The position numbers were made by a program, and so were the translations under genes. A stretch of DNA of 64,000 bases from Chloroflexus islandicus (lineage in GTDB: Bacteria; Chloroflexota; Chloroflexia; Chloroflexales; Chloroflexaceae): contig NZ_LWQS01000060.1 in NCBI RefSeq assembly GCF_001650695.1, positions 1 through 64,000 of the forward strand, given 5' to 3'. The notes beneath the pieces were generated by a model. It saw only the letters and a program-made list of their open reading frames with translations. It had not been told where the DNA came from and did no database searches. Below are positions 50,387 to 59,944 of the stretch, piece by piece (the first letter of the stretch is position 1; each line of letters opens with the position of its first letter).

Positions 50387-52369
50387 TCATTCACCGCCTC
50401 CTACCGGTCGCCGCACCAGCCGGATCGACTCCACAATCACCGTGCCGCCATCACCGGCGCTGACCGGATCGAAGCGCAACCCGCCCACCAGATCAAGCCG
50501 ATCGGCCAAGGCGGTGACATCGAGCCGGTAAGTAGCCACCGCCGGCCCCTGCGTGAGGGTAAAGCGGAGCGAATACGCTTCGCTGGTCTGGCCGGCTGGG
50601 TCAAGGAGAAAGAGTTGGGCATCGCGCGCAGTGGTTGTCGCCGCCAAACGCACCTCAATCGCCGCTACATCAGCCAGCGAGAACAGCAACGGCGGACTGA
50701 TCAGCGCCGGATCGAAGGCCGGCTTCACCTGCCAACCGGCAGCCGTCATGGCTTCAGCCACTACGCCGGTAGCGCGCCAACCCCAGCGTCCGGCGCGAAA
50801 ATCCCAGCCATCCGTCCACAATAACGCATTCGCACGCGGGATCATGCGATACGACGGCAGATCGGCGGCCAACGCCACCGGTCGTAACTTGGCTTGGAGG
50901 GGGGCGTAGCAAGCCGCTACCTGCTCGGCGGTCAAGCCAAACCGCTCAGCCGGAGTTGGCGGTTGGCCGGGTGGGGCAGGCGCCGGATGCTGCGCTTCAT
51001 CGGCAATCAGTACCGCATAGCCGCTCGCCAAGGCAGTCTCGACCCGTTGGTGGATGAGGGTGCAAGCCGCCGGCCAATCGCCGCCGCTCGCAGTCATTGC
51101 CTGATTAAGGCCATAGACGGTATCGCGCCCCCAGTAATGCGGCAGATAGAGTTCGAGCACGCCGTCAGGCACAATGATCAGATCGCCGGGTTGGCTCAAC
51201 TCAGCGAGCGCTGCTGCAATCCGGCGTTGCAGATCGCGATTGGCATCACCCCGTTCCACAATCGCCGGCAAATTGAGCGCCAGCAACACCACTGCCAGAG
51301 CAACGCCAGCTCCACCTGCCAACCCTGCCCGCCAACGATCGAGCGGATGGCGCGTAGCCAACGCTGCACTGAGCAGCACCGCCAGCGGCGGCAGGCTAGC
51401 GATCCAGAACTCGATATTATCCGGTTCCCACCAGAGGAAGAACAAGCCATACACCAGCAGCCAGCTTAACAATCCGGCTAGCAACGAGCGCGGCAAGCGG
51501 GCAATCCCTCGCCACCCAGCCAGCAGCAGCGCGCATGCCAGCGCGCCTATGATCGCACCGCCGTTCATGGCCAGCGTTTCACTCCAACCCTTGCCCAAAC
51601 CGGCCAACTTCGCGCCATCAATCGCGCCCCCCCAAAATCCGGTGCGGGCATAGCCGGTCAACCATGCCCACACCTCATCCCAACGGCGCATCCCGCTTAC
51701 ACCAAACGCCACCCACAGATACGCGCCACCCACGATAAACCCCAGTGGCAGCAGATAGGCCATTGCCAAGCGCAGGCGGTCACGGTGATCGCTCACTGCC
51801 AACCCAAGCGTCACCAGCGCCGGAACCGCTAATAAGGCATTGGTCTGGTGGCCCAACACCGCCACTCCGTGCGCCACCCCCAGCCAAAAGGCCGTCTGCC
51901 AGCGTGGCCGGCGTGCAATGGCAGCCAGCAGCCACAACGCAGCGATCAGGGCAACCGCGGCAAGGGTGTAGACCTCTACCTCAACGGCGTAATACCAATA
52001 GGCATAACTCCAGCCAACGCTCAGCGCCGCCGCCAGCGCGGCAATGGTCGAGCCAGTCACCGCGCGCCCAAGCAAAAAGAGCAACACTACACCGGCCGCA
52101 CCGGCAAGCGCATTCACCGCTTGCAGCCACAGCTCGGCGCTACCCTGCCAACCCAAGCCGGTCGCCAGCCACCGGATCAACGCCCCCAGCGGACCGTAGA
52201 GGAGGTGATGGGGATGAAACAACTCTGGCCATGGCTTACGATCCACATCAAGGACATACGAGAGGGCATCATACGTATGCACCTTGGTTAATGTAAGCAG
52301 ATAGAGGGCAACAAAAACGACGCCGAGCAACGGCGCCAGCCAGCGCGAATACATCTGGGAATGGTTCAT
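50387..52369 (-). CDS. PMT/GT-C-like membrane glycosyltransferase
   Basis: 660 residues with about 11-13 membrane helices in the first 390 residues and a large extracytoplasmic C-terminal domain. Features include TKVHTYDALSYVLDVD (the first-loop Asp typical of GT-C enzymes), FHPHHLLYGPLGAL, and WYYAVEVEVYTLAAVAL. These resemble DUF2723/ArnT-type polyprenyl-phosphate-sugar dependent transferases. Donor and acceptor are unknown, but the neighbouring UbiA-type enzyme could make a lipid-linked pentose. Convergent with the SpoIIM-like gene. Confidence 0.78.
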   Translation of the reverse strand: MNHSQMYSRWLAPLLGVVFVALYLLTLTKVHTYDALSYVLDVDRKPWPELFHPHHLLYGPLGALIRWLATGLGWQGSAELWLQAVNALAGAAGVVLLFLLGRAVTGSTIAALAAALSVGWSYAYWYYAVEVEVYTLAAVALIAALWLLAAIARRPRWQTAFWLGVAHGVAVLGHQTNALLAVPALVTLGLAVSDHRDRLRLAMAYLLPLGFIVGGAYLWVAFGVSGMRRWDEVWAWLTGYARTGFWGGAIDGAKLAGLGKGWSETLAMNGGAIIGALACALLLAGWRGIARLPRSLLAGLLSWLLVYGLFFLWWEPDNIEFWIASLPPLAVLLSAALATRHPLDRWRAGLAGGAGVALAVVLLALNLPAIVERGDANRDLQRRIAAALAELSQPGDLIIVPDGVLELYLPHYWGRDTVYGLNQAMTASGGDWPAACTLIHQRVETALASGYAVLIADEAQHPAPAPPGQPPTPAERFGLTAEQVAACYAPLQAKLRPVALAADLPSYRMIPRANALLWTDGWDFRAGRWGWRATGVVAEAMTAAGWQVKPAFDPALISPPLLFSLADVAAIEVRLAATTTARDAQLFLLDPAGQTSEAYSLRFTLTQGPAVATYRLDVTALADRLDLVGGLRFDPVSAGDGGTVIVESIRLVRRPVGGGE

Positions 52370-52446
52370 GGGTGACGTTCAGATGAGCTAACTTCGCTAT
52401 ACCGGCAACCTCTCATCACGAGCAAAGCTATGATTTAGGATATACA

Positions 52447-52473
52447 GAGTGCGGCAGTGATACTGCCGCACTC
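52447..52473. repeat. Perfect 12-bp palindrome GAGTGCGGCAGT-GAT-ACTGCCGCACTC
   Basis: A third copy of the GTGCGGCAG palindrome seen twice at 44741-44900. It lies in the 200-bp gap between the membrane glycosyltransferase start and the DUF192 stop; nothing else is recognised there. Confidence 0.7.
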
Positions 52474-52571
52474 CATACACGAGAGAGGCCAGTCCAAACG
52501 AACCGGATCATGTTCCCCGCAACAGCATCGGTCTTTTTCACCGCTAACCGATGCCATAACGCAACAGAACT

Positions 52572-52925
52572 TTATTCTGCCGGTTGCACCACAATCTGAT
52601 CACCGATGGCGGTTTGAGTTGCGCCAATCACCCCCACCGGTAGTTCAAGCACATAGCGAGCGCGCCGGTGGCCAGCATAGAGCCGCCATGGCGGCAATGA
52701 CGGATAGAGCGCCACGACCTGCCCCTGCCGATCAACGAAGATGGCATCGATTGGAAACCGCATAAAGAGCATATGAATGCTATTACACGGTTCAATCAAC
52801 AGACCGCTGCCCGGCGGCAATGATGATCGGCCAAGTAAACCGCGGCCACGGCTGAGAAACGTGCGCGCCACTTCGCATTGACGGGCAAGGACAGCGCGCC
52901 GAGATTGATTCACGATCTGCACCAT
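52572..52925 (-). CDS. DUF192 family protein
   Basis: 117 residues. The family pattern is clear: FLSRGRGLLGRSSL, LLIEPCNSIHMLFMRFPIDAIF, and the C-terminal YVLELPVG. DUF192 proteins are small, often exported beta proteins of unknown function. No signal peptide is present in this copy. The ATG at 52925 (with GTG one codon earlier) lies 6 bp after the tadC stop, so it is probably the last gene of the Tad operon. Confidence 0.85.
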   Translation of the reverse strand: MVQIVNQSRRAVLARQCEVARTFLSRGRGLLGRSSLPPGSGLLIEPCNSIHMLFMRFPIDAIFVDRQGQVVALYPSLPPWRLYAGHRRARYVLELPVGVIGATQTAIGDQIVVQPAE

Positions 52926-52931
52926 CACCGC

Positions 52932-53867
52932 CTAATTACCTGCCCCACTGTTCATCACCCCTAATGCCGTCATAATTCTCGGCACCGCCGGGCCAAGGAT
53001 GACGACAAAGAGTGCAGGGAAGATCAAAAACACCATTGGGATCAACATTTTCACCGGAGCCTTCTGCGCTGCCTCTTCCGCGCGTTGGCGGCGGCGCACG
53101 CGCAACTGATCAGACTGGATGCGCAGGATCTTCGACATCGACACACCCAACTGATCAGCCTGTATCACCGCTGAAACAAAGGTCTGCACATCATCGACGC
53201 CAGTACGTGCAGCCAGATCGCGCAACGCCTCGCGACGGGTACGGCCCAGACGGATATCTTGCAAAACGCGCTGGAATTCATGCGACAATTCGTTATCCCA
53301 CTTCTGCGCTACCCGCTGCAAGGCCAAATCAAAGGCCAATCCCGCTTCGACGCTGATACACAGCAGGTCGAGCGCATCGGGCAACGCCTTCAGAATATTC
53401 TTCTTCCGTTGCTTAATCTTGCGGTCGAGCCAAATACCGGGCAAGATATACCCAATCGCCGCTGCGATCAGAGTCCCCATCAAGGCTTGCATGAACGGCA
53501 TACGGCCTATCACCAAGAGCCCAATCAACATCATCAACACGATTGCCAGCGCCATGCGCAAGCCGATGAACATATTGGGCGAGATATTACCGGGATTGCC
53601 AGCCAATTGCAGATTCGTCCTCAACCGTTCCTGATTCTGCTTAAGACCAAACCGGCCTAGCGTATTCAGGAGAGCGCGAAACATCGGGATGAGCACCCGT
53701 TCACGAAATGGCTGCTGCAGCTCAAGCTCTTCGAGTGATAACGACACATCGGTATACTGATCGAGACGTTCGCTGATTGCCCGCGACTGATTCATCTGGC
53801 GAACCGCAACGATGATCAGCGCAGCTCCGACCAATACGATCCCGGCGATAATCAAGATATCGATCAT
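52932..53867 (-). CDS. tadC: Type II secretion system F-domain protein TadC
   Basis: 311 residues, with an N-terminal helix, two central helices and a C-terminal helix. KALPDALDLLCISVEAGLAFDLAL and IQADQLGVSMSKILRIQSDQLRVRRRQRAEEAAQKAPVK-like segments (GTGVDDVQT present) define the GspF/TadC fold. It forms the membrane platform of the Flp pilus with TadB. GTGAGG lies upstream of the ATG at 53867, 9 bp after the tadB stop. Confidence 0.9.
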   Translation of the reverse strand: MIDILIIAGIVLVGAALIIVAVRQMNQSRAISERLDQYTDVSLSLEELELQQPFRERVLIPMFRALLNTLGRFGLKQNQERLRTNLQLAGNPGNISPNMFIGLRMALAIVLMMLIGLLVIGRMPFMQALMGTLIAAAIGYILPGIWLDRKIKQRKKNILKALPDALDLLCISVEAGLAFDLALQRVAQKWDNELSHEFQRVLQDIRLGRTRREALRDLAARTGVDDVQTFVSAVIQADQLGVSMSKILRIQSDQLRVRRRQRAEEAAQKAPVKMLIPMVFLIFPALFVVILGPAVPRIMTALGVMNSGAGN

Positions 53868-53876
53868 TGCTGCACC

Positions 53877-54875
53877 TCACACTTCGATATCGATAATTTT
53901 CTGGATCGCAAAATATCCCATTGCGATCATCGCCAACGACGTCACCGGCATGCAGCACCACGCCTGCGGCGGCATCCCGAATGTGAACAAGGGAGCCATA
54001 TAATCAGGATTAACGACGGTGATAAACATCGCTAGTCCCACCGGCAGACCGGTAATAATCCATGACGAAATCCGGCCTTGCGCAGTGAGGGTAGAAATCT
54101 CACCCTTGATACGAACACGTTCCCGGATCGTATGACCGATAGTATCAAGAACTTGGGCCAAATTCCCACCAACCTCCATCTGGATACTGACGGCGGTAAT
54201 CAAGAGATCGAGGTCATCAGAGGGAACGCGCCGGAGCAGGTTTTGCAACGCCTCCTCGGTAGAGCGACCGAGCCCAACTTCTTGCACCACCCGGCGAAAC
54301 TCGGTCGAAGCGGGGGCAGGCGCCTCGCGCGAGACCATATCGAGCGTCTGCAAGAAGCTATAGCCGCCGCGCAGGGCATTCGCCATCATTGTAATCACAT
54401 CGCCCAACTGGTTATTGAAGGCTTTCACGCGCTGGGCGGCACGAAGATTCACATACAGGTTGGGCAGAAAGGAGAAAACCACTGCGAACACGATGGCTGC
54501 CGCGACTTGGGCCAGAAAATTAGCCCGGCCAAGAATAAAGCCAAACACCACGCCAAGCAGTGCCGCCCCCAGCTTCAGGCCAATAAATTCAGCCACAGTA
54601 AGTTTCAGATCGGCCCGCGCCAGCTCGTTCTTGATCGAGCTGCCCTGTTTACTCCGCGAAACAACGGCATCAATCCGTTCAATCGCTTGGCGCGTGACAG
54701 GCTCATTGGGCCGTTCTTGCGCTTTGCCGCCGGCATACGTCTCAAGGCGCTGCGCCACATCAACCGTGGCCGACTGCCGCATCAGCGCCACCACCACGGC
54801 CAGCAGCACGACCAGCAAGAGGCCTAATACGCCTAACGTAACCGGCATCATCTCCGGTGAGAACAAGACATCCAT
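53877..54875 (-). CDS. tadB: Type II secretion system F-domain protein TadB
   Basis: 332 residues. An N-terminal helix (about 12-32) is followed by a cytoplasmic stretch and two helices near 105-145. The F domain has NQLGDVITMMANALRGGYSFLQTL, VQEVGLGRSTEEALQNL and GNLAQVLDTIGHTIRER, and two C-terminal helices complete it. It pairs with TadC as the inner-membrane platform. GAGGGAGG precedes the ATG at 54875. Confidence 0.92.
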   Translation of the reverse strand: MDVLFSPEMMPVTLGVLGLLLVVLLAVVVALMRQSATVDVAQRLETYAGGKAQERPNEPVTRQAIERIDAVVSRSKQGSSIKNELARADLKLTVAEFIGLKLGAALLGVVFGFILGRANFLAQVAAAIVFAVVFSFLPNLYVNLRAAQRVKAFNNQLGDVITMMANALRGGYSFLQTLDMVSREAPAPASTEFRRVVQEVGLGRSTEEALQNLLRRVPSDDLDLLITAVSIQMEVGGNLAQVLDTIGHTIRERVRIKGEISTLTAQGRISSWIITGLPVGLAMFITVVNPDYMAPLFTFGMPPQAWCCMPVTSLAMIAMGYFAIQKIIDIEV

Positions 54876-54917
54876 AGGATCGACGCCTCCCTCTAGCGCC
54901 GGCGGTGGGCGGGATGC

Positions 54918-56312
54918 TTAGAAGCTGAAACGCTCCGACGAACCAAAGATGGTTGGCGGCAAGAAGATGTTAAGCGCCTCGAACTTCTCGAGGAATCGCG
55001 GTCGCACCCCAGTGGGGCGCAATTGGCCCACAATCTTGCCCTTCTCATCCATACCAGTCTGTTCAAAGACGAAAATATCCTGCAAGACGACCACGTCGCC
55101 TTCCATCCCAGCAACTTCAGTGATTTGGGTCACTTTGCGCGAACCGTCTTTGAGACGCGACTGTTGCACGAAGACGTGAATAGCAGACGCGATTTGCTCA
55201 CGGATAGCGCGCGCGGGCAGATCCATGCCTGCCATCAAACACATCGTTTCAATACGGCTGATGGCATCACGCGGCGTATTGGCGTGAATCGTCGTCATCG
55301 AGCCATCGTGGCCGGTATTCATCGCCTGCAACATATCGAGCGTCTCGCCGCCACGGCACTCACCAACGATAATTCGTTCGGGGCGCATACGGAGACAGTT
55401 AATCACCAGATCACGGATCGTCACCTCACCCTTGCCTTCGACGTTTGGCGGACGTGATTCGAGCGTTACAACGTGATCCTGTCGTAGTTGCAACTCAGCA
55501 GCGTTTTCGACGGTAATAATCCGCTCGTCTTCTGGAATAAACGACGATAGCACGTTGAGCAACGTCGTCTTGCCTGAACCGGTACCGCCGGCCACCACAA
55601 TATTCAGCCGCGCCTTGACGCATGCCGCCAGAAAATCGGCCATATCTTGCGACATCGAGCCAAAGCGCACCAGATCTTGCACCGTCAGCTTATCTTTGCG
55701 GAACTTGCGAATGGTAATGGTTGGCCCATTCAGCGCCAAGGGGCGGATCACCACATTCACGCGCGACCCATCTTTGAGGCGGGCATCAACCATCGGTGAC
55801 GACTCATCGACGCGCCGGCCCAGCGGCGCCACGATTCGATCGATAATCCGCATCACGTGGTCATCATCGGCGAAGGTAATATCGGTTTTGATCAACTTGC
55901 CCTTCTTTTCGATATAGACCTGTTTCGGGCCGTTGACCATAATCTCACTGACATCTTCATCGGCGAGCAACGGCTCAATCGGCCCCAAGCCGATGATATC
56001 AGCGGTAATGCTCTCAAACAGACGCTGGCGCTCGGCGCGTGACAACACGATGCTCTCGCTATCGAGAATCGCGTTAAAGATCTCTTCGACCTGCTTGCGC
56101 ACCTTAGCCGGATTGTTGAGATCCATTTGCGGATTCAACTCGTTAATGAGGCGATCCTGCACGCGCGAACGCAGCTCACGGAACGTCTCCTCTGTACTTG
56201 GCGCACCAACCGCCGGCAACCGGCCGGTCGTATCAGGCCGCATCGGCGCACGCGACGCCGCCGGTTCGACCGGGGTAGGGACGTTCCCACCAATTCGCTT
56301 CAGCAACGACAT
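54918..56312 (-). CDS. tadA: Tad pilus assembly ATPase TadA/CpaF
   Basis: 464 residues. Walker [17 protein letters not shown], the Asp-box and Walker-B region [30 protein letters not shown], and the N-terminal [12 protein letters not shown] module identify the CpaF family of type IV filament ATPases. It powers Flp pilin assembly. The ATG at 56312 is preferred (GGGAGG 8 nt upstream) over the longer in-frame reading. Confidence 0.96.
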   Translation of the reverse strand: MSLLKRIGGNVPTPVEPAASRAPMRPDTTGRLPAVGAPSTEETFRELRSRVQDRLINELNPQMDLNNPAKVRKQVEEIFNAILDSESIVLSRAERQRLFESITADIIGLGPIEPLLADEDVSEIMVNGPKQVYIEKKGKLIKTDITFADDDHVMRIIDRIVAPLGRRVDESSPMVDARLKDGSRVNVVIRPLALNGPTITIRKFRKDKLTVQDLVRFGSMSQDMADFLAACVKARLNIVVAGGTGSGKTTLLNVLSSFIPEDERIITVENAAELQLRQDHVVTLESRPPNVEGKGEVTIRDLVINCLRMRPERIIVGECRGGETLDMLQAMNTGHDGSMTTIHANTPRDAISRIETMCLMAGMDLPARAIREQIASAIHVFVQQSRLKDGSRKVTQITEVAGMEGDVVVLQDIFVFEQTGMDEKGKIVGQLRPTGVRPRFLEKFEALNIFLPPTIFGSSERFSF

Positions 56313-56363
56313 CGCGCTCACCTCCCTTATCGGTACCGCAACCACCAGTCAATGCCACACGCA

Positions 56364-57617
56364 TCAGCGGCGGGGGATCAGACCACCAAACAAACTGCGC
56401 GACTTCGCCCCACTCTCGGCAGTCGCCTCTTTGCTCGCTTTCGCGACCAATTCGCGCGCCAGATTCATTATATCCTTCGCCACTTGATGGTTAGGTTTCG
56501 CCATCACGATTGGCGCTCCCTGATTGATCGCCAGTGTCATGTCCTGCGCTGCATCACCAATCTGCAACGCCAACTTGCGTTGTAGATGCTTCTCTACCTC
56601 ATCAGCGCGAATCCCGGTGCGATTAGTCGCCTTATTCAAGACCAACATCACCTTTTCGGAAGGGTAACTCAACAAATCAGCCACTTCCAGAAAGAGCTTG
56701 ACATTGCGGATGCAATGCATCTCAAGCGTCATCAGGGTCACGATACGCTGGGCCATATCGAGCGCGGCCAGCGAGCGGTCTTGAAACGAGGCCGGTGTAT
56801 CAACTACGACGTAATCATACTCTTGCCGCAACACCTCAAGAATGGCACGGATATGATCAGCCGTCACCATTTCGCCGCGTTGCGGGTCGGGTGGAGCCAG
56901 CAGCACCTTCACTTGGGTGGGATGGGTGGCCATCACATCGTTGAGCAAATCGCGATCAAGGCCTTCGATCCGCGCCGCGACGTCAACAATTGTCTTATCA
57001 GCGCGCAGATTAAGAATAACGCTCAGATCGCCAAAGATCACATTCCCGTCAACGAGGGCAACCTTCTTATTGGTTTGCTGCCGGATCGCGATCGCCAAAT
57101 TAGCAGCAATCGACGAGACACCCACCCCGCCTTTCGGGCTAAACACGGCAAAGATCTGACCATCAACCGAAGGTTTGCCGTCTGTTGCTGCGCCAGCCGC
57201 TGCGCCGCCGGCAACCGCTACCACCGGACGCATCGCCGCCAGTTTAGCAACATGCCGGATGGAACGGTAGAGGTCATCGGCGCTAATCGGCTTGATCAGA
57301 AACTCGCGCGCGCCGGCCAACATCGCCCGCCGGATGTAATCAGTCTCGCCCTGCACGCTCATAATGATGACTTGAATACCCGGATCTTGGGTCAGAATCG
57401 CTTCGGTAGCAGCGATCCCGTCCATATCGGGCATATTGATATCCATCAAAATGACCTGCGGACGGTACTGGCGAGCGAAAGCAATCGCCTCGCGCCCATT
57501 GCTCGCTTTCGCAACAACTTCGATATCTTTTTCAAAGAAGAGCAGCTTCTCGAGCTGATCGCGCGTGTCGATGACATCATCAACGATCATGACTCGAATC
57601 TTGTCGGCTTCACTCAT
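56364..57617 (-). CDS. CpaE-like protein: receiver domain fused to MinD-type ATPase
   Basis: 417 residues. A complete receiver domain (1 to about 125) has VDDVIDTRDQ, phospho-acceptor Asp in VILMDINMPDMDG, and Lys in FLIKPIS. A linker leads to a MinD/ParA-type ATPase (about 150-400) with deviant Walker A FSPKGGVGVSSIAANL and DTPASFQDRSL. In Caulobacter, CpaE positions the Tad machine; here the receiver is intact, so localisation may be phosphorylation-controlled. The strong GAGGAGC site lies upstream of the ATG at 57617. Confidence 0.92.
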   Translation of the reverse strand: MSEADKIRVMIVDDVIDTRDQLEKLLFFEKDIEVVAKASNGREAIAFARQYRPQVILMDINMPDMDGIAATEAILTQDPGIQVIIMSVQGETDYIRRAMLAGAREFLIKPISADDLYRSIRHVAKLAAMRPVVAVAGGAAAGAATDGKPSVDGQIFAVFSPKGGVGVSSIAANLAIAIRQQTNKKVALVDGNVIFGDLSVILNLRADKTIVDVAARIEGLDRDLLNDVMATHPTQVKVLLAPPDPQRGEMVTADHIRAILEVLRQEYDYVVVDTPASFQDRSLAALDMAQRIVTLMTLEMHCIRNVKLFLEVADLLSYPSEKVMLVLNKATNRTGIRADEVEKHLQRKLALQIGDAAQDMTLAINQGAPIVMAKPNHQVAKDIMNLARELVAKASKEATAESGAKSRSLFGGLIPRR

Positions 57618-57747
57618 GCCTTAGCTCCTCAGACCTCGTACTATTGTGTAGTTGCAACGGACGCACACGCTCGCGATAATGCATGGGTTATGATAGACCG
57701 TACTGCATATTGTCATTGTACCCTAGAGCTGGCACTTATGGAATAGC

Positions 57748-58797
57748 TCATGGGCGCGGAGTTGGCGTCGGTTGCGGCGTAAAGACTTCAGCTTCGCTAT
57801 AGACGCGAGGCGGCAGCGGCTGCGGCAACGGCAAACCAAACTCACGCACCAACAGATCAAGCGTCACGCCGCTGGTCGTCTCAATCGCTGCATCCCCGCT
57901 GCCACGGAGGGCCAGCACGATCCGCGCACCGCTTTGAGCAGCGAATTCGAGCAGCTCGATCTCTTGATCCGTCAAGGCTAGCACCACCACCCAATTCCCT
58001 TCCGTCAAGGTATTCGCGCTGGTAGTATCGCCAACCGGCTGGTTAATCGGCTGACCGGATGCATCAACCGCTGGCGCGCCAGTAGTATCAGTAGTAGTGG
58101 TCGCGGTTGTTGCACCAGCTTCGCCTTCAGCCGCCGGCGGCACAGCCGGACGCAAGATCTGCAACACTTGCGCACGCTGGATGATGGTCTTAGTGGTAAA
58201 GAAGGTTTGGTTCTCGCCGTATTCGTAGGGACGCACTGCCCGGTCAACATCGTTGACCGTGATCACCTGCTCGGATGCGCTGGGGCGGATAATCTGGCGA
58301 TCGACCGAAAAGGTCGCGATCACGTCAACAAAATCGTTGATCGCCACTTGATCGGCCACACCTGACAAACTATCAACTAAGATGGGATATGCCTTCACCT
58401 GCGCTTGGCCGGGCTCGGCGGTCGGGATCCGTTGCGCAAGGCCGGCATCGCGCACATTATCGCGCCGGATCGACTGGCCAGCCACGACCGGGTTGATCAG
58501 CAACTTGCCGAGGACATCATTAATGTTGCTAAAATCGTTCTTTTCGTCAAATTCGGTGACGGGTACTTCCACCACATCGAGCAGCGCCGGATCGTTGAGC
58601 AAGGTATTGGCGTCAAGATCCACCCGCGCCTGTACCACACGCACGAGCGGCACTGTCGTTGGCGTCGGCGGAATTTCCGGCGTTGTTGAGGTAGTAGTAG
58701 TCCGTCCCGCGCCGCCACGCAAGAGCAAGAAAGCCGCCAACCCACCAATAATGACGATGAGGCCGATGAGTAGAAACAGTAATGCGCCACGCCGCAT
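57748..58797 (-). CDS. cpaB: Flp pilus assembly protein CpaB/RcpC
   Basis: 349 residues. One N-terminal membrane helix (about 6-28) and a Thr/Pro linker precede a SAF domain (about 45-115, ARVDLDANTLLNDPALLDVV and GQSIRRDNV). A RcpC-like beta region follows, broken by a Thr/Ala-rich insert (about 225-265). It ends in a Pro-rich tail. In diderms CpaB interacts with the secretin; no secretin gene is present here. The ATG at 58797 is used because GGAAGG lies 9 nt upstream; TTG at 58806 is an alternative. Confidence 0.88.
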   Translation of the reverse strand: MRRGALLFLLIGLIVIIGGLAAFLLLRGGAGRTTTTSTTPEIPPTPTTVPLVRVVQARVDLDANTLLNDPALLDVVEVPVTEFDEKNDFSNINDVLGKLLINPVVAGQSIRRDNVRDAGLAQRIPTAEPGQAQVKAYPILVDSLSGVADQVAINDFVDVIATFSVDRQIIRPSASEQVITVNDVDRAVRPYEYGENQTFFTTKTIIQRAQVLQILRPAVPPAAEGEAGATTATTTTDTTGAPAVDASGQPINQPVGDTTSANTLTEGNWVVVLALTDQEIELLEFAAQSGARIVLALRGSGDAAIETTSGVTLDLLVREFGLPLPQPLPPRVYSEAEVFTPQPTPTPRP

Positions 58798-58822
58798 AGA
58801 AGGCAACCTTCCTGTTCAGAGC

Positions 58823-58865
58823 GAAGCCGGTCAGCTTCGCGCATTGCCTTGCCCATTATAGCATA
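58823..58865 (-). promoter_or_regulatory. cpaB promoter (extended -10) and leader hairpin
   Basis: On the minus strand, TGC-TATAAT (58865-58857), an extended -10 box without a good -35. The leader then folds GCGAAGC/GCTTCGC (58842-58823, 6-nt loop) just before the GGAAGG site. It probably drives the whole Tad run. Confidence 0.5.
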
Positions 58866-58945
58866 CGCTGGCAAGAGGGAACAGGAAGTTTACGCCTTTT
58901 ATGCGGCGAAGTTGTCTTTACACTTTAGCATTGACACTGTAAACA

Positions 58946-59830
58946 CTACGACGAATAATCGTTTTCTCCATCGAGAAAGCGCGCAATTGCGTGATAGCAC
59001 GCCGCTGGCTCTTCAACCATCGGTACATGACCGCAATCAGGAATGAAATAGACCTTCGCATCCGGCAAGTAACGGCTGAGTGCTTGGACATTGATTGGTG
59101 GAAAGACCGGATCATAGCGCCCGCTGATCAACAACACCGGCGGCAATGGCCGTTGCACAGCGCGCTTGAGCTGGGGATGGCCCATGATCGCCGCCGCTTC
59201 CATTGCGACCAACGGATCCATCGCGACGAGATCGGCAATGCCTTGCACTAACAATGAACTATCGAGCGGGCGACGCACCATCGGGCGGGCCAGCAGTTCA
59301 GGCGTGGGAGGCATCGTCCACCATGCCTGTCGCCATTGCTGGGTCACACCCCACCATGGCCGCCACCAGATCAGCCACGGTCGCCAATACGCCGCCGCTA
59401 CTTGCCATTGCGCTCCAGCGATCGTGACCAGATTATCTTCGTAGAGATTGGCGCTGAAGCCAAAGCTGATCAGTCCTAAACGCTCAACCCGTTCGCAAGC
59501 GAGATCGGCAACGGCTAACGCAATTGCCGCGCCCAGCGAATGGCCCACCAAAGCAAACCGGTCAACATCAAGTGCATCGGCAACCGCCAACACCGTGCGC
59601 GCATACGATGCCAGCGTCACCGGCTCGATCGGCGCTGGCGAAGCCCCACAACCGGGCAGATCGATGGCAATCAACCGCCGATTCGGCAAAAAAGCCGGCG
59701 CAGCTTGCCAATAGCGGCTCGAACCACCCCATCCATGCAAAAAGATCAGGGGGCGTCCCTGACCAGAAACCCGAAACGCGACTGGACCAAGCGGACTTTC
59801 AATTTCCCAGAGTGTCGGCGACGTTGACAT
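58946..59830 (-). CDS. Alpha/beta hydrolase
   Basis: 294 residues. Oxyanion motif FLHGWGGSSRYW, nucleophile elbow VGHSLGAAIA, acid residue in GRYDPVFPP, and catalytic His in PDCGHVPMVEEP are all intact. It resembles the epoxide-hydrolase/lactonase-type group, including phototroph proteins annotated BchO-like, but no bacteriochlorophyll genes are nearby. The substrate is unknown. GAGGAGG lies 6 nt before the ATG at 59830; TATAGT at 59863-59858 may be its -10. Confidence 0.88.
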   Translation of the reverse strand: MSTSPTLWEIESPLGPVAFRVSGQGRPLIFLHGWGGSSRYWQAAPAFLPNRRLIAIDLPGCGASPAPIEPVTLASYARTVLAVADALDVDRFALVGHSLGAAIALAVADLACERVERLGLISFGFSANLYEDNLVTIAGAQWQVAAAYWRPWLIWWRPWWGVTQQWRQAWWTMPPTPELLARPMVRRPLDSSLLVQGIADLVAMDPLVAMEAAAIMGHPQLKRAVQRPLPPVLLISGRYDPVFPPINVQALSRYLPDAKVYFIPDCGHVPMVEEPAACYHAIARFLDGENDYSS

Positions 59831-59907
59831 GGCAAACCTCCTCTGTTCGCTGGATCCACTATAATCCCAAGCAGTTACAGAATGTTGTCAAATGATGCAA
59901 TGGCGGC

Positions 59908-59921
59908 TGACAAATATGTCA
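59908..59921. promoter_or_regulatory. TGACA-AATA-TGTCA palindrome upstream of UDG-like gene
   Basis: A 5-bp inverted repeat with a 4-nt AT centre, about 25 nt before the GTG start at 59945. It resembles the TTGTCTGACAA site at the VanW promoter. Regulator unknown. Confidence 0.3.
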
Positions 59922-59944
59922 AATACGTGATGAGGGAGGGGTGA

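Noticed and set aside
56586-57746. Plus-strand open frame of 386 codons opposite cpaE
   Set aside because: Antisense to a clearly conserved REC-MinD gene; composition is His/Gln/Asn-rich without motifs.
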